NCBI RefSeq assembly: GCF_900108365.1 | Contig: NZ_FNWQ01000007.1 | Location: 62,001-126,000, forward strand | Direction: 5' to 3' | Origin: Chryseobacterium culicis | Lineage (GTDB): Bacteria > Bacteroidota > Bacteroidia > Flavobacteriales > Weeksellaceae | DNA: 64,000 nucleotides | In this document: positions 63,812 through 64,000 of the stretch, piece after piece | Layout: the number at the start of each line of letters is the position of its first letter | Position numbering within the stretch: the first letter of the stretch is position 1 | Made by a program: the position numbers and the translations under genes | Notes under the pieces: model-generated | The model's database searches: none | What the model was told of the DNA's origin: nothing | What the model saw: only the letters and a program-made list of their open reading frames with translations

Positions 63812-64000
63812 ATGCCGAATACGATCATTATTGGCTCTGGATCTTATATTCCGAACAGAGTTATTGGTAGAGATTACTTCATGAATTCCGAGTTTTATAC
63901 AGAAGACGGAGTAAAGATTGAAAAGCCTGTGGAAGAGACCATTGCGAAATTTGTAGAGATTACAGAAATCGAAAACAGGAGATTCATTGAAGATGATCTT
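63812..64000 (+). CDS. FabH-like 3-oxoacyl-ACP synthase III, 5' part (runs off window)
   Basis: The first 63 codons are open to the right edge. MPNTIIIGSGSYIPNRVIG, then VEETIAKFVEITEIENRRFIEDD, match the N-terminus of ketoacyl-ACP synthase III family proteins (SIGAYLPxRVVxN and the REI/ENRR-type region). The catalytic Cys-His-Asn lie outside the window. Could be FabH proper or a FabH-like synthase of a secondary pathway. Confidence 0.8.
   Translation, partial: MPNTIIIGSGSYIPNRVIGRDYFMNSEFYTEDGVKIEKPVEETIAKFVEITEIENRRFIEDDL

Overview
The window looks like a chromosomal segment of a Chryseobacterium-type flavobacterium (Bacteroidota, Weeksellaceae). The reasons are its low GC content, the SusC/SusD/SusE outer-membrane cluster, a type IX secretion (T9SS) sorting domain and a PorT/SprT homologue, lipoproteins with acidic residues after the lipid cysteine, and flavobacterial promoters (TTTG, about 19 nt, then TAnnTTTG) placed very close to start codons. 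I found no tRNA, rRNA, CRISPR array, prophage or insertion sequence. The genus is inferred from these features and not tested by alignment.

Layout. Positions 1-3.5 kb hold a truncated purM, a flavin reductase, a pirin and a small lipoprotein. From 3.7 to 16.5 kb lies a starch/maltodextrin utilisation locus on the minus strand: SusC porin, SusD and SusE binding lipoproteins, GH97 SusB alpha-glucosidase, then a second block with a GH13 amylase-type enzyme, an NTF2-like secreted protein and an SLC45-type sugar importer. A plus-strand membrane hydroxylase sits between the two blocks. Next come metG, a frameshifted secreted protein and a small membrane protein. From 21 to 24.2 kb is an iron pair (siderophore-interacting protein and TonB-dependent receptor). 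From 24.5 to 29.6 kb is a tripartite drug-efflux set (EmrB-, EmrA- and TolC-like) with an AraC-type regulator. From 30 to 35 kb are several conserved proteins of unknown function and a modular chitin/cellulose-active LPMO carrying a T9SS signal.

From 35 to 53.6 kb is mostly housekeeping: an RsmI-like methylase, a LMW phosphatase, dnaA, a thioesterase, pheA, a DUF2339 protein, rarA, yidD, an extended lgt, nnr, mscL, serA, idi, gcvT and an ArsC-like protein. From 53.8 to 55.2 kb is a fluoride-resistance unit: promoter, fluoride riboswitch and a CLC-F type antiporter, flanked by two copies of a dispersed repeat. Then come a LysR regulator paired with YeiH, a double-glycine-leader cysteine-rich peptide, an MFS transporter, rny, a 6S RNA-like ncRNA directly downstream of zapA, a ZapB-like coiled-coil protein, porT, ubiE/menG, a membrane-anchored hypothetical and the start of a FabH-like ketoacyl synthase.

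The most informative findings are the fluoride riboswitch with its CLC-F gene, the 6S RNA between zapA and rny, candidate operators for the efflux, iron, starch and YeiH units, the orphan GG-leader peptide, a five-G frameshift in a signal peptide, and at least four families of dispersed intergenic repeats. Several translation starts were moved from the longest possible frame to one that agrees with the promoter, a signal peptide or the family's usual N-terminus.
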